NCBI GenBank assembly: GCA_020057445.1
Contig: JAGVFV010000111.1
Coordinates: forward strand, 1 to 8,338
Direction: 5' to 3'
DNA from: an archaeon
Lineage (GTDB): Archaea > Nanobdellota > Nanobdellia > Woesearchaeales > JAHJEM01
Length of the DNA: 8,338 nt
The position numbers and the translations under genes are program-made. Under the pieces are notes generated by a model. It did no database searches and was not told the DNA's origin. It saw nothing but the letters and a program-made list of their open reading frames with translations. Shown here one piece after another: positions 1 through 7,012 of this stretch; the first letter of the stretch is position 1, and every line of letters starts with the position of its first letter.

Positions 1-1668
1 CATCGCAGCTGCGTTTCCTACGCTTGTTCCAAAGAACGTTGCTCTGGCAGGGATGGTGCCATCTTTTATCTTGATCTGCATTGCTTTTTCGACGTTTTTT
101 GTCTCTCCAAGCGCAAGCCCGTAGACCATGTATTGCTCCCAGAGGACGATGGATTCCGGAGGATGCCTCTTGAGCTCTGAGAAGTCCGAGAGGAAGTTCT
201 TGAATGCCTTCCATTTCCGATAATGCAATGCGCCGGTAAGTGTTCGCTTTGGGAGAGCTTCCGGAGCGATTGCCATAAGAATCCAACCGACGAAAAATGC
301 GATCCACAGTGAGACTGTAATGTATATTCCTGTTTGTAAATTCATGATCAGTAATAAGCCGGATACTGCTCCAAGAGCAAGAAGGATATAGAGTGTTGTC
401 CTGTAGATGCGAAGGGCCGTATTTTTTCCAAGGAGGTTCTTGTTTTCGATATTCTTTTTAACTAGTTCCTTCCATTCTTCGAGGTCGCTTTGGAATGATA
501 TTCCTTTGCCATATGGTTTTCTCAAGGATTTTGTGAACTCAGAAAAACTCACTTTGTCTTTATCTTCGAAAAACATCTTGATTGTCTTCTTTTCAAAATG
601 GGCAAGTGTCTCGTCGCTGTCGGCTGCTTTCCCTTTCTTGGTGAGGGTGAGTGTATAATCGTCTTTGTTCCAAAATAATATCTTTTTCTTTGTCTTTTCA
701 AGCGTGACGTATTTCCGTCTGACAAGGTCGAGAAGGACCGCTCCGAACGCTTTGGTATCTGGTTCTTTTTTTGCCTGGTTGAAGAGGGCAGAGACGATTG
801 CAGGAGAGTAATCATATGGTGGTTCCCGTTCATATTCTCCAAGATAGTCTGTCTTGTATTCCCGTCCGTATCTGAAGTAGAGGAAGAGGAAGAGTGCGAG
901 GATGATGACAGGGAAAATGAGGATGAGCAGCCAACTTGATTTTGTTTTGATGGTTTGTATATTGTCTTGCTCGATGATCTTGTCAAGCCCGTTTCCTGTT
1001 TTTTGGATAGTTCCTTGCCTTGATGGGAGCAGTCGTGTCGGGAACGCCATCCTCAATTCCACCCACTGGTTTTCTGGGATGCTAAATGCCTGGTAGACGA
1101 CTTCCTTGTTATTGTTGATCCCTATCTTGGCATTTGGCAATGCTGGATGCCCCCATGTATAGACTTCTTGTGGATTATTTACCGACGCAGGCAGGGTGAT
1201 CCTCCCTTCGAGGTCAGAGACAATGACTCCCCATTCTTCTCCCCAGACCTTCCAGTAGAAGTCAGAATAATCATCGTAAGACGTGATTACCTTATCAAGG
1301 TTGTAGGAGATGGTGAATGTGCGGTCCTTGTTGTCCGGTTCGTCATAGTACCATTTGACTTCTTGATCCTCTCCCTTGGTGTAGGAATCGAAACAGGTAG
1401 GCTGGCCATTCTCTGTGACGGTCACATCGGAAATCTTGTCTCGGGCGATGGTGATGTCCCTGTAGGCAAAGGAGAACTTTCCAGAATCGAAGCTGAAGGT
1501 GATTGATTCATTGACAGCGACCCGTCCGTCAGGGAGGATGGTCATGTCGATGAAAGCTTTTTCGATGTGATACGATTTTGGTCCTGGATAGATGAGTTTC
1601 TTGTCGCATTCGAGGCTGAAGGCGAGCGGGATGAGCAGTAAGAAGACAAGGAAGGTGAGCTTCTTCAT
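1..1668 (-). CDS. DUF2207 domain membrane protein (partial, C-terminus cut by window edge)
   Basis: Reads from ATG at 1668 to base 1 without a stop, giving the first 556 residues. Residues 1-18 form a signal peptide (MKKLTF, a hydrophobic leucine-rich core, then AFS). Residues 20-240 are a beta-rich ectodomain typical of DUF2207, with the FAYRDI stretch near 67-72. A membrane helix follows at about 246-266, then a charged cytoplasmic part (270-420), two helices (about 423-442 and 447-468), and the family-like WEQYMVYGLALG motif near 510-521. The biochemical role of DUF2207 proteins is not established. The only cysteines are C21 and C92, both in the ectodomain, which suggests a disulfide. C21 is not in a good lipobox because Glu precedes it. 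The gene lies 43 bases after the VKOR stop but has its own TATA-like element, placed for a leaderless transcript. Family assignment is from recognition of the domain order and is fairly secure; function is not. Confidence 0.85.
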   Translation of the reverse strand, partial: MKKLTFLVFLLLIPLAFSLECDKKLIYPGPKSYHIEKAFIDMTILPDGRVAVNESITFSFDSGKFSFAYRDITIARDKISDVTVTENGQPTCFDSYTKGEDQEVKWYYDEPDNKDRTFTISYNLDKVITSYDDYSDFYWKVWGEEWGVIVSDLEGRITLPASVNNPQEVYTWGHPALPNAKIGINNNKEVVYQAFSIPENQWVELRMAFPTRLLPSRQGTIQKTGNGLDKIIEQDNIQTIKTKSSWLLILIFPVIILALFLFLYFRYGREYKTDYLGEYEREPPYDYSPAIVSALFNQAKKEPDTKAFGAVLLDLVRRKYVTLEKTKKKILFWNKDDYTLTLTKKGKAADSDETLAHFEKKTIKMFFEDKDKVSFSEFTKSLRKPYGKGISFQSDLEEWKELVKKNIENKNLLGKNTALRIYRTTLYILLALGAVSGLLLIMNLQTGIYITVSLWIAFFVGWILMAIAPEALPKRTLTGALHYRKWKAFKNFLSDFSELKRHPPESIVLWEQYMVYGLALGETKNVEKAMQIKIKDGTIPARATFFGTSVGNAAAM

Positions 1669-1690
1669 AGAGCAGGGCTTAGGGTTGGGG

Positions 1691-1700
1691 TTTTTATGTG
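1691..1700 (-). promoter_or_regulatory. TATA-box promoter of the DUF2207 gene
   Basis: On the minus strand this reads CACATAAAAA. Its centre is about 26 bases upstream of the ATG at 1668, the distance from TATA box to transcription start in archaea. The transcript would therefore begin at or next to the start codon and be leaderless. No Shine-Dalgarno sequence is visible in the 43-base gap. Read-through from the VKOR gene is also possible. Confidence 0.5.
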
Positions 1701-1711
1701 TTGCGGCAGGT

Positions 1712-2095
1712 TTACTGTATTATGGCCAAAATCAGGATGCAGATATTCAGCAAATAGGTAGTTGTGCACACGAGGCAGAAATTCTTCAGCTTGAAGAAGG
1801 AGATATACGCGAGCACGAGAGAGGCAAGTACTCCGAATATGGAAAGCCAGAATAATATCGACACAAATCCTCCTGTTGTAAGCACGAACACTGCTGCATA
1901 ATAGAGCAGGCCAAGAAGCGCATTTGGGATTCCAAGCAGTTTTGCATACTTGCTCGTGAATGCCTTTGTGCAGGATATCCTTTCAGAGATGTCGCACAGC
2001 GCGCGATAGTCCTTGTGCCTTGCTTTCCGCGAAATATAGTGTGCATAGATGGAGAGGAAGATGCCGATGCCTGCGATGACTTGGATGGTGTTCAT
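1712..2095 (-). CDS. VKOR family disulfide-forming membrane oxidoreductase
   Basis: A 127-residue membrane protein of the vitamin K epoxide reductase family. These enzymes take electrons from new disulfides in exported proteins and pass them to a quinone. Four helices are visible (about 3-20, 57-75, 77-100, 105-126). The active-site pair is C107-L-V-C110 at the start of helix 4, and the shuttle cysteines C34 and C42 lie in the loop after helix 1. The segment RALCD...SC with eight-residue Cys spacing matches the human VKORC1 loop (C43/C51). N58 and Y114 align with human N80 and Y139, the quinone-pocket residues. It is a stand-alone domain with no fused thioredoxin. Its ATG overlaps the stop of the preceding 122-residue gene by four bases (ATGA) and has no clear ribosome binding site, so translation is probably coupled. 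Family assignment is strong; the quinone and the partner protein are unknown. Confidence 0.92.
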   Translation of the reverse strand: MNTIQVIAGIGIFLSIYAHYISRKARHKDYRALCDISERISCTKAFTSKYAKLLGIPNALLGLLYYAAVFVLTTGGFVSILFWLSIFGVLASLVLAYISFFKLKNFCLVCTTTYLLNICILILAIIQ

Positions 2096-2460
2096 TTCTT
2101 ATATGTCGTGTCAGGCGCTGGTGAACTATCTGTCGTATATTCTTGCTGCTTTTCTCTTTCAGCGATGGCGTATTCGTGTACGCTGTTCTTGTCGTCGATC
2201 TTGAAGCTGACCTTTCCGCACGCGCAGCCCATGGCCGGCGCCTGCTTGAAATAGCTGATCCCTTCTGTGTCTTTGAAGATGGACTCTTTTTTGATAGGTT
2301 CTTTGTCAAGGATTATCAGTTCTGCGTTCGTGTGGTTTTGTCCATGCTCTTCCACGTGCGCTTTCCATGTGGCGGATTGCTCAATGATGCCTCGCTCTTC
2401 TTCGGCAGAGAGCACCTTGTCGTCGATATGCTCTGCGCCGCGTTCTGATGAGAATCTCAT
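2092..2460 (-). CDS. unrecognised small protein with Cys-Ala-Cys motif, coupled to VKOR
   Basis: A 122-residue hydrophilic, acidic protein with no signal peptide or membrane helix, so probably cytoplasmic. I do not recognise a family. Its N-terminal half is helical and rich in Glu (20-40). A predicted strand, AELIILD, lies at 46-52. A G-C79-A-C81-G-K motif follows a Pro/Met segment and leads into the strand-like KVSFKID. The tail from 100 on is polar and probably disordered. A C-x-C pair could be redox-active or bind metal; neither is shown. The start at 2460 is supported by a TATA box 26 bases upstream, which would give a leaderless transcript. The stop overlaps the VKOR ATG (ATGA), so the two are almost certainly co-expressed. 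That makes a role with VKOR the first hypothesis, although the lack of an export signal argues against a classic periplasmic thioredoxin partner. Confidence 0.75.
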   Translation of the reverse strand: MRFSSERGAEHIDDKVLSAEEERGIIEQSATWKAHVEEHGQNHTNAELIILDKEPIKKESIFKDTEGISYFKQAPAMGCACGKVSFKIDDKNSVHEYAIAEREKQQEYTTDSSPAPDTTYKK

Positions 2461-2480
2461 GGGATAAGAGCGGCGTTTCA

Positions 2481-2490
2481 GATATAAAAA
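2481..2490 (-). promoter_or_regulatory. TATA-box promoter of the CxC protein-VKOR operon
   Basis: On the minus strand this reads TTTTTATATC. It lies just after the stop of the T2SSF gene and is centred about 26 bases before the ATG at 2460. This predicts a leaderless mRNA and separates the two-gene redox operon from the secretion genes upstream. The T-run in the same element could also help end transcription of the upstream operon. Confidence 0.6.
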
Positions 2491-2493
2491 TGT

Positions 2494-4758
2494 TTACGTC
2501 GCGTTGATGGACGTGATGATGGATCCGGAGATGATGGTGAAGACGATGATGACCGCAAGCGTGATCAAGACGTAGGTCAGTGTCGCGGACGTGAGATTCT
2601 TTCCGAGCAGGTATCTCTCATTGAGCTTGTCATTGCCGTTCTCGATCCCGTTCACGAGCACGGTGAGGATGAATACTATCTGGACAACGTAAAGACCGAC
2701 GATCGCCTGGAAGTGGTAGGTGGGGATTGCGTTCCCTCCGCCAAGGATGGAGAGCACTGCCCCGTAATTGGAGTCGGGGCTCATCTTTCCCATGGCCTCA
2801 AGCTTATCAGAGAGAAGTATCATGATCTTCGTTATCATGCTCGAGATGCCAACCACGATCCCTGCGATTGCTGGCGTGAGGAAGTGGATCTGTGATTCCA
2901 TGGAGCTTGTCACGTCGGAGAGGATGTCTTTGAGCCGTTCGTCCACGCGGTGCATCTCCTTGATGTATTCAGAGACATTGATGAGCGCCTGGCTCGCGAC
3001 AAGCGGCCCTTTTTTTGAGGATTCGATGAGGACTTTCATGCTGCTCTGGATGAGGTGGGAGGGGTAATAGACTAGCGCTCCTCGCTTCTCGTCAAAGATC
3101 GCCTCTTCAAGCCCCATGCCAAGTTTCCTGATGTTGAGGCTGACAAGCCCGCAGAAGTCGCCAGAGACAGTGCCTTTCATGACCATGGCGACCTTTATGA
3201 ATGCGATCTCTGCAGGGATGCCGTCGCCGAGGCGGTTTCCAAGCTGGAAGAGGGCTGATGCGAATTCGGCTTCGAGTTTTTTTGATTCTTCGCGGATCTT
3301 CATGACTCGTCTGGTTCGCAAGGTGTAATATGCGCCAAAGGAGAGCGCAAACGCGAGCGTGAGCAAGAGGGAGAGGACTGTCGCGCCAAGGCCGAATGGT
3401 CCGCTTTTCTGTCCGGTGAGCCTTCCGTCGGCATCGCGTGTCGGCTGGTAGTCTAGGAATGCCGCTTTTGGCGTGAGCCCTTCTTCGAATTCGGTCGCGC
3501 AGAAGAAGTCTGGCCGGTCTTCTGCATAGTCGTCTGGCGAGTAGACGCAGTCGAATTTCGGGTTTGCGGCATGGATGAGGAAGGGGATGATGGCAAGGAA
3601 GAAGAGGGCGGCAAAGATGAGGATGGCAACCCATGCAGGGCTGATGTAGATGGGATTCTTTCCTGCCTTGACAGTGATGTTCTTGTATTGCTTCAATGAA
3701 GGGTCTTCGGAAATGTCTGTCGCACCATAGCCTGTGGGTCTTGTGGAGAGTATTGATTTTCCGTAATAGAATACGATGAGGGGCAGTATGATGTTGTAGA
3801 GGGCGAAGATGTGGTACCAGCGGACGTTGCCGAGGAAGTTTGTGGCAAGGGGCAGGATGACAAGGCCAAGGATGGGAAGGATGATCCCCATCATGTGCAG
3901 CGTTGTGATGGGGTTCTTTAGGGCATGGGCGTAGTGGAGCATCTTGTCATAGGTCCCTTGGAGTATGACATCAAGGGCCTTGTCAAGGGCAGTGAGCCTG
4001 CGTACCTCTGCAGGTTCATAGAGCGAGGATTCGATGAGCTGTATTGATTCGACGAATTCCATATTGCTGCTTTTCCATTTTTCAAGGTAATTATCAAGGC
4101 TCTCCTTGACATTGTCGTATTTTTCTGTCTCTATGTTCCACATGATCTTTTTCAGGTCAAGCGAGAGGGGAGGGGCGAGGTGCTCTGCCGCGAAGTCGAT
4201 CGCAAGCTCGATGTTGGAGGTGTGGCGCATGTACGTGACCATGTAGAAGACACAGAGCACCATCTGGTTTGATGCTTTGATGCGCCAGTTGTTGGCCATG
4301 ATGAATGGGATGTTCTGGAGCGGTACAATCACGATTGCCGCGATGAGGAGAGAGATGAGGACAAAGAACGTGGAGGGTTGGGCGCCAAGGAGTGTCGGGA
4401 TGAGATAGCCAAAGACGATTCCGATGACTGCGATGAGGAGTGTGACAAGATATGCAAAGCTTGTTGTCCCTGTCGGTGTGGTGGTGAGATGGCAGGTATC
4501 TATCGCTTCCTGCAGTTTTTCGCTCTTCTCTTTTCCGGGTGAGACACTGAGGGCTTTTTGGGAGAATCCGCATGCTTTTTCATACCACGAGTGGCTTTTC
4601 GGGAGGTATTCTTCGCGGAATTCTTCATAGTCTCTCGAGACGATATGTTCCTTGTCGACGAGTTCCTCGTCGATCCGTTGTTTGAATTTTTTCCGAAAGA
4701 CGTTCAGGTCTTCTTTCATTTTTTCAGCCTGTTTTTCCTGATTTCGGATTTGAGCCAT
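2494..4758 (-). CDS. archaellum/type IV pilus-type membrane platform protein (FlaJ/TadC-like, two T2SSF domains)
   Basis: A 754-residue membrane core of a type IV filament or secretion machine, the partner of the ATPase encoded just upstream. The N-terminal 95 residues are charged and cytoplasmic. Helices are at about 101-125 and 129-150, followed by the first cytoplasmic T2SSF domain (about 160-285), helices at 287-309, 315-333 and 374-397, an outside loop (398-453), a helix at 455-480, the second T2SSF domain (about 490-622), and helices at 624-648, 681-704 and 724-748. This topology places both T2SSF domains inside the cell. The outside loop carries C404 and C420, the only cysteines predicted outside the membrane. 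At 754 residues it is longer than typical FlaJ proteins (roughly 550). The start is uncertain. The longest reading overlaps the ATPase by 43 bases. Met14 at 4719 gives an ATGA overlap with the ATPase stop and is an attractive alternative (741 residues). Neither has a good ribosome binding site. Confidence 0.9.
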   Translation of the reverse strand: MAQIRNQEKQAEKMKEDLNVFRKKFKQRIDEELVDKEHIVSRDYEEFREEYLPKSHSWYEKACGFSQKALSVSPGKEKSEKLQEAIDTCHLTTTPTGTTSFAYLVTLLIAVIGIVFGYLIPTLLGAQPSTFFVLISLLIAAIVIVPLQNIPFIMANNWRIKASNQMVLCVFYMVTYMRHTSNIELAIDFAAEHLAPPLSLDLKKIMWNIETEKYDNVKESLDNYLEKWKSSNMEFVESIQLIESSLYEPAEVRRLTALDKALDVILQGTYDKMLHYAHALKNPITTLHMMGIILPILGLVILPLATNFLGNVRWYHIFALYNIILPLIVFYYGKSILSTRPTGYGATDISEDPSLKQYKNITVKAGKNPIYISPAWVAILIFAALFFLAIIPFLIHAANPKFDCVYSPDDYAEDRPDFFCATEFEEGLTPKAAFLDYQPTRDADGRLTGQKSGPFGLGATVLSLLLTLAFALSFGAYYTLRTRRVMKIREESKKLEAEFASALFQLGNRLGDGIPAEIAFIKVAMVMKGTVSGDFCGLVSLNIRKLGMGLEEAIFDEKRGALVYYPSHLIQSSMKVLIESSKKGPLVASQALINVSEYIKEMHRVDERLKDILSDVTSSMESQIHFLTPAIAGIVVGISSMITKIMILLSDKLEAMGKMSPDSNYGAVLSILGGGNAIPTYHFQAIVGLYVVQIVFILTVLVNGIENGNDKLNERYLLGKNLTSATLTYVLITLAVIIVFTIISGSIITSINAT

Positions 4759-6989
4759 TCGTTCCAGTCGAAGAATATTTTTTTGGAGTCGAGGTTTCCT
4801 GTCTTTATCTTGATGCGTTCGGAGATCTTGTGGAATTCGTCGTTCGCCTTGATGACAAATGGCGCTTCGAGGATGTCAGGGTTGTTCGCTTCCAGTGCCG
4901 CGTCGACTATTTTTTTCTTGATGTCTGCACGAAGGGTGATGTTCTCCCAGACGAGTTCCCAGTTGCCTGCCCATTCCTTGACGTTTCCTGCTATCGCCTT
5001 GATGATGTCGGAATCGCCGTTGATGAGGTCGTCTGTCGGTTCGAGCTGGTCTGTCTTTGAGTTGTATTTCATGAGGTCGACGAATCCGTTTTCCTCGAGC
5101 GGGTCATCAGTCCATACCTTTCGAACTTCAGTTATCTGGGTGACGCGGCGAACTTTCGAGAGGCCGTCTGCGCTTTTGATGGGGTTTGCGATGACGATGA
5201 TGTCTGTCGCCTTGAATGATGTCCGTGGCACGTTGAGGTCGTTTACCACGCGGTCGAAGACGCCGTAGGGAGAGTCGCCGTGGATGGTCCCTGCGACCAC
5301 GTTTGCGAGTGCTCCTACGCGCATGGCTTCATACAGCGCCCGGGCTTCGGTGCTTCGCACTTCGCCGACGATGAGAGCGGAGTCGCCGAGGCGAAGTGTC
5401 GTCCTGATGCCTTCGTCTGCAGCGACTTCAGTCGTCCCCCTGGATAATGCTGATGCGACTTTCATGGATTGGATGTTGTAGCCGAGCTTTCGAAGCTGCG
5501 GTGCGGGAAGTTCTAGCGTGTCTTCTATCGTTATGATCCTGTATTTTCGCATGATCTCCACCATCAGGCTTCCGAGGAGCGATGATTTTCCGGCACTCCT
5601 CGTCCCTGCGACGAGAAGGGTCCTATTCCCGTCGATGATGAATGAGAGGATGCCTGCCGCAAGGGGGTTGATCATGCCAAGCTTGATGAAGAGAGGAAGA
5701 GTCCAGGGCTTGTCCCTGTGGCGTCGGAAGGCATAGGCGATGCCGGTCGGGTTGAGCGGGGGCGCGATCACGCCGACTCTAGCGTTTGCGATGTCTGGGA
5801 TGAGGATCTCTGTGTCAAGGATGGGGTTTGCTTCGTCTAGCGGTCGTCCGCTGATGAGGCGCAGTTTCGACGCCCATGATTCTGCGTCGCTGATCATGGG
5901 GATGATGTTTGTCTGGCATTCGCCAAAGTCCGCATGGACGATGAAAATGGGGATCTGGCCCATGGGGCTGTTGATGGTGATGTCCTGTATCTTTTCGTCT
6001 CCTAGGAGCACTTCGATGAGTCCGAATCCGACGGTGTAGCGAAGGAGTATTGCCGCAAGTTCCTCGATCTGCTCTACGGTGAGGGAGACGTTTCTGTAGT
6101 TGGCAAGTTCGTCAAGGAGGTCTCGGCCGACGTTGAAGAAGACTTCGCGCATGCGCTCAGGATCGATGAATTCTTGCTGTTGTGGTTGGTATTCTGCAAG
6201 GATCTCTCTTGCCGCGTCGAGGATCTCGTATTGCTCTTCGGTGATCTTGAATTCTGGCGGCATGATATGATACAGGTGAAGGACAGTGTCAGGGAGCTTG
6301 AAGATGACGATCTCCGTGTTCTTGATGGTGTAGTTGGCAAGCTCTTCTCCTCCAGGGGGGTAGGTCGCCATGAGCTTGGTGAACATGAAGTCTGGTTTGA
6401 GCGTGGGATTGAGCACCTTCCTGTAGATGGACCTGTCTCCGATCGCGTGTCCTGCGATGTCTCCTTTGAGGAGCTGGATCATCTGGGTCTTGTCAAGTCC
6501 GTCCCTGATGAATTCGAGGAGTTGGAGGTATTTTTTTGCCTGGTTGGTGTCTTCCTTGGAGACGCTGGAGTTGAGGGTGATGTTTTCCCTCCTGATGATC
6601 CGCATCGCCTTGACATATGCTCCTGCCGGGTCTGACTTGAGGAGGGAGAAGAGGTTGTGGAGCTCGTTGAACCTGTTGCCTATGTTATTGTATTGGAGGG
6701 ATGCGTAGGAGAAGAGCTCTTTTCTTTTCACAAGTGTCGCGTAGAGCTGTGCGATCTCCTTGAGCATCTTTGTCTGGGCATAGTCATATTCGTAGTAGTG
6801 TTTCTGGAGAAAGACGATCTTTGTCGTGGAAGGGTTCTTGATGAGCTCTTCGAATGTCCGTGCCATGCACAGGTCATCGTCTTCTAGAGAAGGCACGCGG
6901 GGGACTTTCTCATAGTTGATGCGAAGGATCGTGTCCTCTCCCTCGCGGACAAGTTCCACCTCCTTCTCTTTCTCAAAAAGAGCCACCAT
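4716..6989 (-). CDS. type II/IV secretion system ATPase (FlaI/TadA/GspE family)
   Basis: A 757-residue cytoplasmic hexameric-type ATPase that powers assembly of type IV filaments or secretion. After a large, unrecognised N-terminal region (1-270) comes the usual N-terminal domain of the family (about 275-425, with the AFRRHRDKPWT stretch). The motor domain follows: Walker A GTRSAGKSS at 462-470 (K468), Asp box ITIEDTLEL at 487-495 (E489, D490), Walker B ALIVGEVRS at 538-546 (E543) and His box AGTIHGD at 566-572 (H570). All catalytic motifs are intact. A C-terminal extension (about 620-757) also goes beyond the core, and the protein exceeds the roughly 500-550 residues of archaellum FlaI. The next gene encodes the T2SSF platform and overlaps it, as expected for a motor-platform pair. 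A strong SD lies directly against this ATG, so the adjacent GTG codon (6984-6986) may be the real start. No pilin gene is nearby, so the filament or substrate is unknown. Confidence 0.93.
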   Translation of the reverse strand: MVALFEKEKEVELVREGEDTILRINYEKVPRVPSLEDDDLCMARTFEELIKNPSTTKIVFLQKHYYEYDYAQTKMLKEIAQLYATLVKRKELFSYASLQYNNIGNRFNELHNLFSLLKSDPAGAYVKAMRIIRRENITLNSSVSKEDTNQAKKYLQLLEFIRDGLDKTQMIQLLKGDIAGHAIGDRSIYRKVLNPTLKPDFMFTKLMATYPPGGEELANYTIKNTEIVIFKLPDTVLHLYHIMPPEFKITEEQYEILDAAREILAEYQPQQQEFIDPERMREVFFNVGRDLLDELANYRNVSLTVEQIEELAAILLRYTVGFGLIEVLLGDEKIQDITINSPMGQIPIFIVHADFGECQTNIIPMISDAESWASKLRLISGRPLDEANPILDTEILIPDIANARVGVIAPPLNPTGIAYAFRRHRDKPWTLPLFIKLGMINPLAAGILSFIIDGNRTLLVAGTRSAGKSSLLGSLMVEIMRKYRIITIEDTLELPAPQLRKLGYNIQSMKVASALSRGTTEVAADEGIRTTLRLGDSALIVGEVRSTEARALYEAMRVGALANVVAGTIHGDSPYGVFDRVVNDLNVPRTSFKATDIIVIANPIKSADGLSKVRRVTQITEVRKVWTDDPLEENGFVDLMKYNSKTDQLEPTDDLINGDSDIIKAIAGNVKEWAGNWELVWENITLRADIKKKIVDAALEANNPDILEAPFVIKANDEFHKISERIKIKTGNLDSKKIFFDWNEWLKSEIRKNRLKK

Positions 6990-6996
6990 TCACCTC
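6990..6996 (-). promoter_or_regulatory. strong Shine-Dalgarno site of the ATPase gene
   Basis: The minus strand reads GAGGTGA, a seven-base match to the complement of the archaeal 16S rRNA 3' end, directly abutting ATG at 6989. The zero spacing is unusual. The next codon, GTG (6984-6986), lies three bases further and fits better with the four-base spacing between GGTGA and GTG seen for the plus-strand gene at 8122. The start may therefore be this GTG, which would remove only one residue. Confidence 0.7.
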
Positions 6997-7012
6997 TTTT
7001 TTATTCCTTGAA

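Noticed and set aside
549..986. Minus-strand open frame of 145 Ser-rich residues
   Set aside because: It lies in a wrong frame inside the DUF2207 gene, whose own frame is open throughout and encodes the recognisable domain.
1603..1620. Possible lipoprotein attachment at C21 of the DUF2207 protein
   Set aside because: The residues before the cysteine are Ser-Leu-Glu; Glu directly before Cys does not fit a lipobox.
1592..1855. Plus-strand open frame of 87 residues with a hydrophobic stretch spanning the DUF2207-VKOR gap
   Set aside because: It is antisense to both well-supported genes, has no promoter or ribosome binding site, and its membrane-like part is translation of the gap and the end of the VKOR gene.
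3107..3634. Minus-strand open frames of 175 residues here and 138 residues at 4157-4573
   Set aside because: Both are out-of-frame readings within the platform gene with Arg/His/Pro-rich composition, typical of shadow frames.
4558..5268. Plus-strand open frame of 236 residues over the ATPase-platform junction
   Set aside because: Antisense to intact catalytic genes. The Phe/Ser-rich composition is typical of reverse reading of such genes, and no start signals are seen.
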